Positions 6,928 to 8,183 of a stretch of DNA of 8,183 bases are shown piece after piece (positions within the stretch are counted from its first letter, which is position 1; each line of letters begins with the position of its first letter). The notes under the pieces are model-generated. The model saw only the letters and a program-made list of their open reading frames with translations. It had not been told where the DNA came from and searched no databases. The DNA is from Flavobacteriaceae bacterium (GTDB lineage Bacteria > Bacteroidota > Bacteroidia > Flavobacteriales > Flavobacteriaceae): NCBI GenBank assembly GCA_027068695.1, contig JAMOMG010000220.1:1-8183 (forward strand). The letters are read 5' to 3'. The translations under genes were made by a program, and so were the position numbers.

Positions 6928-8183
6928 ATGAGTATAAAAAATTTATTTAATGTAACACGTTTTTTAACATTGGTGATTGCAACAGTATTATTTGTGAGTT
7001 GCCATAACAGAACATACGACAACAAATCTTCATTAACTGGCTGGTCTTCAAAAGATAAAGCTGCTGGAGGTTTTTCCTCTAACAAAAGTTACAAAGGACA
7101 ACAAGCCCCTCCAGGAATGGTTTTAATTGAAGGAGGATCTTTTACTATGGGACATGTACAAGATGATGTATTATTTGATTGGAACACAACCCCTGTAAAA
7201 CAACAAGTTCGTTCATTTTACTTAGATGAAACAGAAGTAACAAATTCTGAATATTTATTTTATCTAGAATGGATGGAAAAAGTTTTTCCTCCAAATGATT
7301 TAAATTATAAAGATATTTATTTATCTGCTGTACCTGATACACTTGTTTGGAGAAATGTTTTAGGGTTTAATGAGTTACTAACCGAAAATTACTTAAGACA
7401 CCCTGCATACGCAGATTATCCTGTTGTTGGTGTAAGTTGGGTACAGGCAAACCAATATTGTAAATGGAGAACAGATAGAGTTAATGAAAAAATATTAATG
7501 GAAAAAGGTGTTTTAAACCCTTTATTTAGAAGTGATTCACTTGAAGTTATAGGACAAAACAATTTTAATACTGATACATATCTGTCAAACCCTAATTTAC
7601 TTTTCAACGGAGATTCTACTATTTACAGAAAAGGGTTGCCTTCAAATGCTAAAAGAAAAAAAGGAGCCCCTAAACCTTCAAGAGGCTCATTTACAGGAAG
7701 ACACGTAAAGATATCTGATGGTATTTTAACTTCAAAATTTAGATTACCTACAGAAGCTGAATGGGAATATGCAGCAAAAGCTATTGTAGAAAACAGAGAG
7801 TACAACAACATTAGAGGTAGAAAAAAATATGCTTGGAATGGAAAATATACTCGAAATAAATCTAAAAAATTTAGAGGAGATCAATTAGCAAACTTCAAAC
7901 AAGGTAAAGGTGATTATAGTGGTATTCCTGGATGGAGTAATGATGGAGCTGATATTACAATTCAGGTAAGGTCATACAATCCAAATGCTTTTGGTCTTTA
8001 TGATATGTCTGGAAATGTAGCTGAATGGGTTGCGGATGTTTATAGACCTATAATAGATAATGATGCCAATGATTTCAACTATTTTAGAGGTAATATTTTC
8101 ACTAAAAAAATGATTGATGCAGATGGAAAAGTTGTTATGGTAGATGATGCTTCTGTTGAATATGACACATTAGATAATGGAAA
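6928..8183 (+). CDS. gldJ: Gliding motility lipoprotein GldJ, 3' end beyond the window
   Basis: ATG 6928 opens a frame of 418 complete codons with no stop before the window edge; family members are about 560 aa. The N-terminus is a lipoprotein signal peptide with a hydrophobic stretch at about 12-23 and a lipobox ending at Cys25 (LFVSC), so the mature protein should be lipid-anchored, by family knowledge in the outer membrane facing the periplasm. The rest is a formylglycine-generating enzyme (FGE/SUMF1)-like fold: GMVLIEGGSFTMG (63-75), LDETEVTNSEYL (99-110), YPVVGVSWVQANQYCKWR (164-181), FRLPTEAEWEYAA (271-283) and FGLYDMSGNVAEWVADVY (355-372). A long, strongly basic insertion (about 182-270, with a further basic stretch at 296-327) interrupts the fold. 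GldJ is needed for gliding and for stability of other Gld/T9SS proteins and is not known as an enzyme. GldK, a paralogue with the same fold, is the main alternative. Divergent pairing with porU favours GldJ. Confidence 0.9.
   Translation, partial: MSIKNLFNVTRFLTLVIATVLFVSCHNRTYDNKSSLTGWSSKDKAAGGFSSNKSYKGQQAPPGMVLIEGGSFTMGHVQDDVLFDWNTTPVKQQVRSFYLDETEVTNSEYLFYLEWMEKVFPPNDLNYKDIYLSAVPDTLVWRNVLGFNELLTENYLRHPAYADYPVVGVSWVQANQYCKWRTDRVNEKILMEKGVLNPLFRSDSLEVIGQNNFNTDTYLSNPNLLFNGDSTIYRKGLPSNAKRKKGAPKPSRGSFTGRHVKISDGILTSKFRLPTEAEWEYAAKAIVENREYNNIRGRKKYAWNGKYTRNKSKKFRGDQLANFKQGKGDYSGIPGWSNDGADITIQVRSYNPNAFGLYDMSGNVAEWVADVYRPIIDNDANDFNYFRGNIFTKKMIDADGKVVMVDDASVEYDTLDNG

Noticed and set aside
7145..7811. 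Three minus-strand open frames of 62-65 codons opposite gldJ
   Set aside because: gldJ is supported across this whole stretch by conserved FGE-fold motifs. The opposite frames are short and resemble nothing known to me.

Overview
The window reads as a low-GC chromosome segment of a member of the Bacteroidota, most likely a marine-type Flavobacteriaceae. The reasons are the AT-rich base composition, the almost complete lack of Shine-Dalgarno sequences, promoter-like motifs of the Bacteroidota kind (TTG, about 20 bp, TAnnTTTG), and a gene set characteristic of the type IX secretion system (T9SS) with gliding motility. I cannot name the genus from this sequence.

Layout. Positions 1-6753 hold five genes on the minus strand, closely spaced and probably one transcription unit. 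In transcription order they are porU (6753-2947, C25-family T9SS sortase), porV (2908-1769, T9SS outer membrane shuttle protein), cdd (1748-1266, cytidine deaminase), a group III truncated haemoglobin (1258-875) and a ketoacyl-ACP synthase III-like gene (842 to beyond position 1, 3' end missing). A 174-bp AT-rich divergent intergenic region (6754-6927) separates this block from gldJ on the plus strand (6928 to beyond 8183, 3' end missing), which encodes the gliding-motility lipoprotein.

How the genes fit together. PorU and PorV belong to one outer membrane complex. PorV binds cargo that has crossed the outer membrane, and PorU removes the C-terminal sorting domain and attaches the cargo to the cell surface. 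GldJ is an outer membrane lipoprotein needed for gliding and for stability of the T9SS/gliding core. Placing porUV and gldJ back to back around one promoter region fits a shared role. The cytidine deaminase (pyrimidine salvage), truncated haemoglobin (haem-based O2/NO chemistry) and KAS III-like enzyme (acyl condensation) have no evident role in secretion and look like co-transcribed passengers.

No RNA genes, insertion sequences, CRISPR arrays or phage genes were seen. This is mainly a conserved core locus. The most unusual points are the truncated haemoglobin between cdd and the KAS III gene, a GC-rich patch near that gene's 3' end, and a repeated TAATG start context. I did not find a convincing new multi-gene system.
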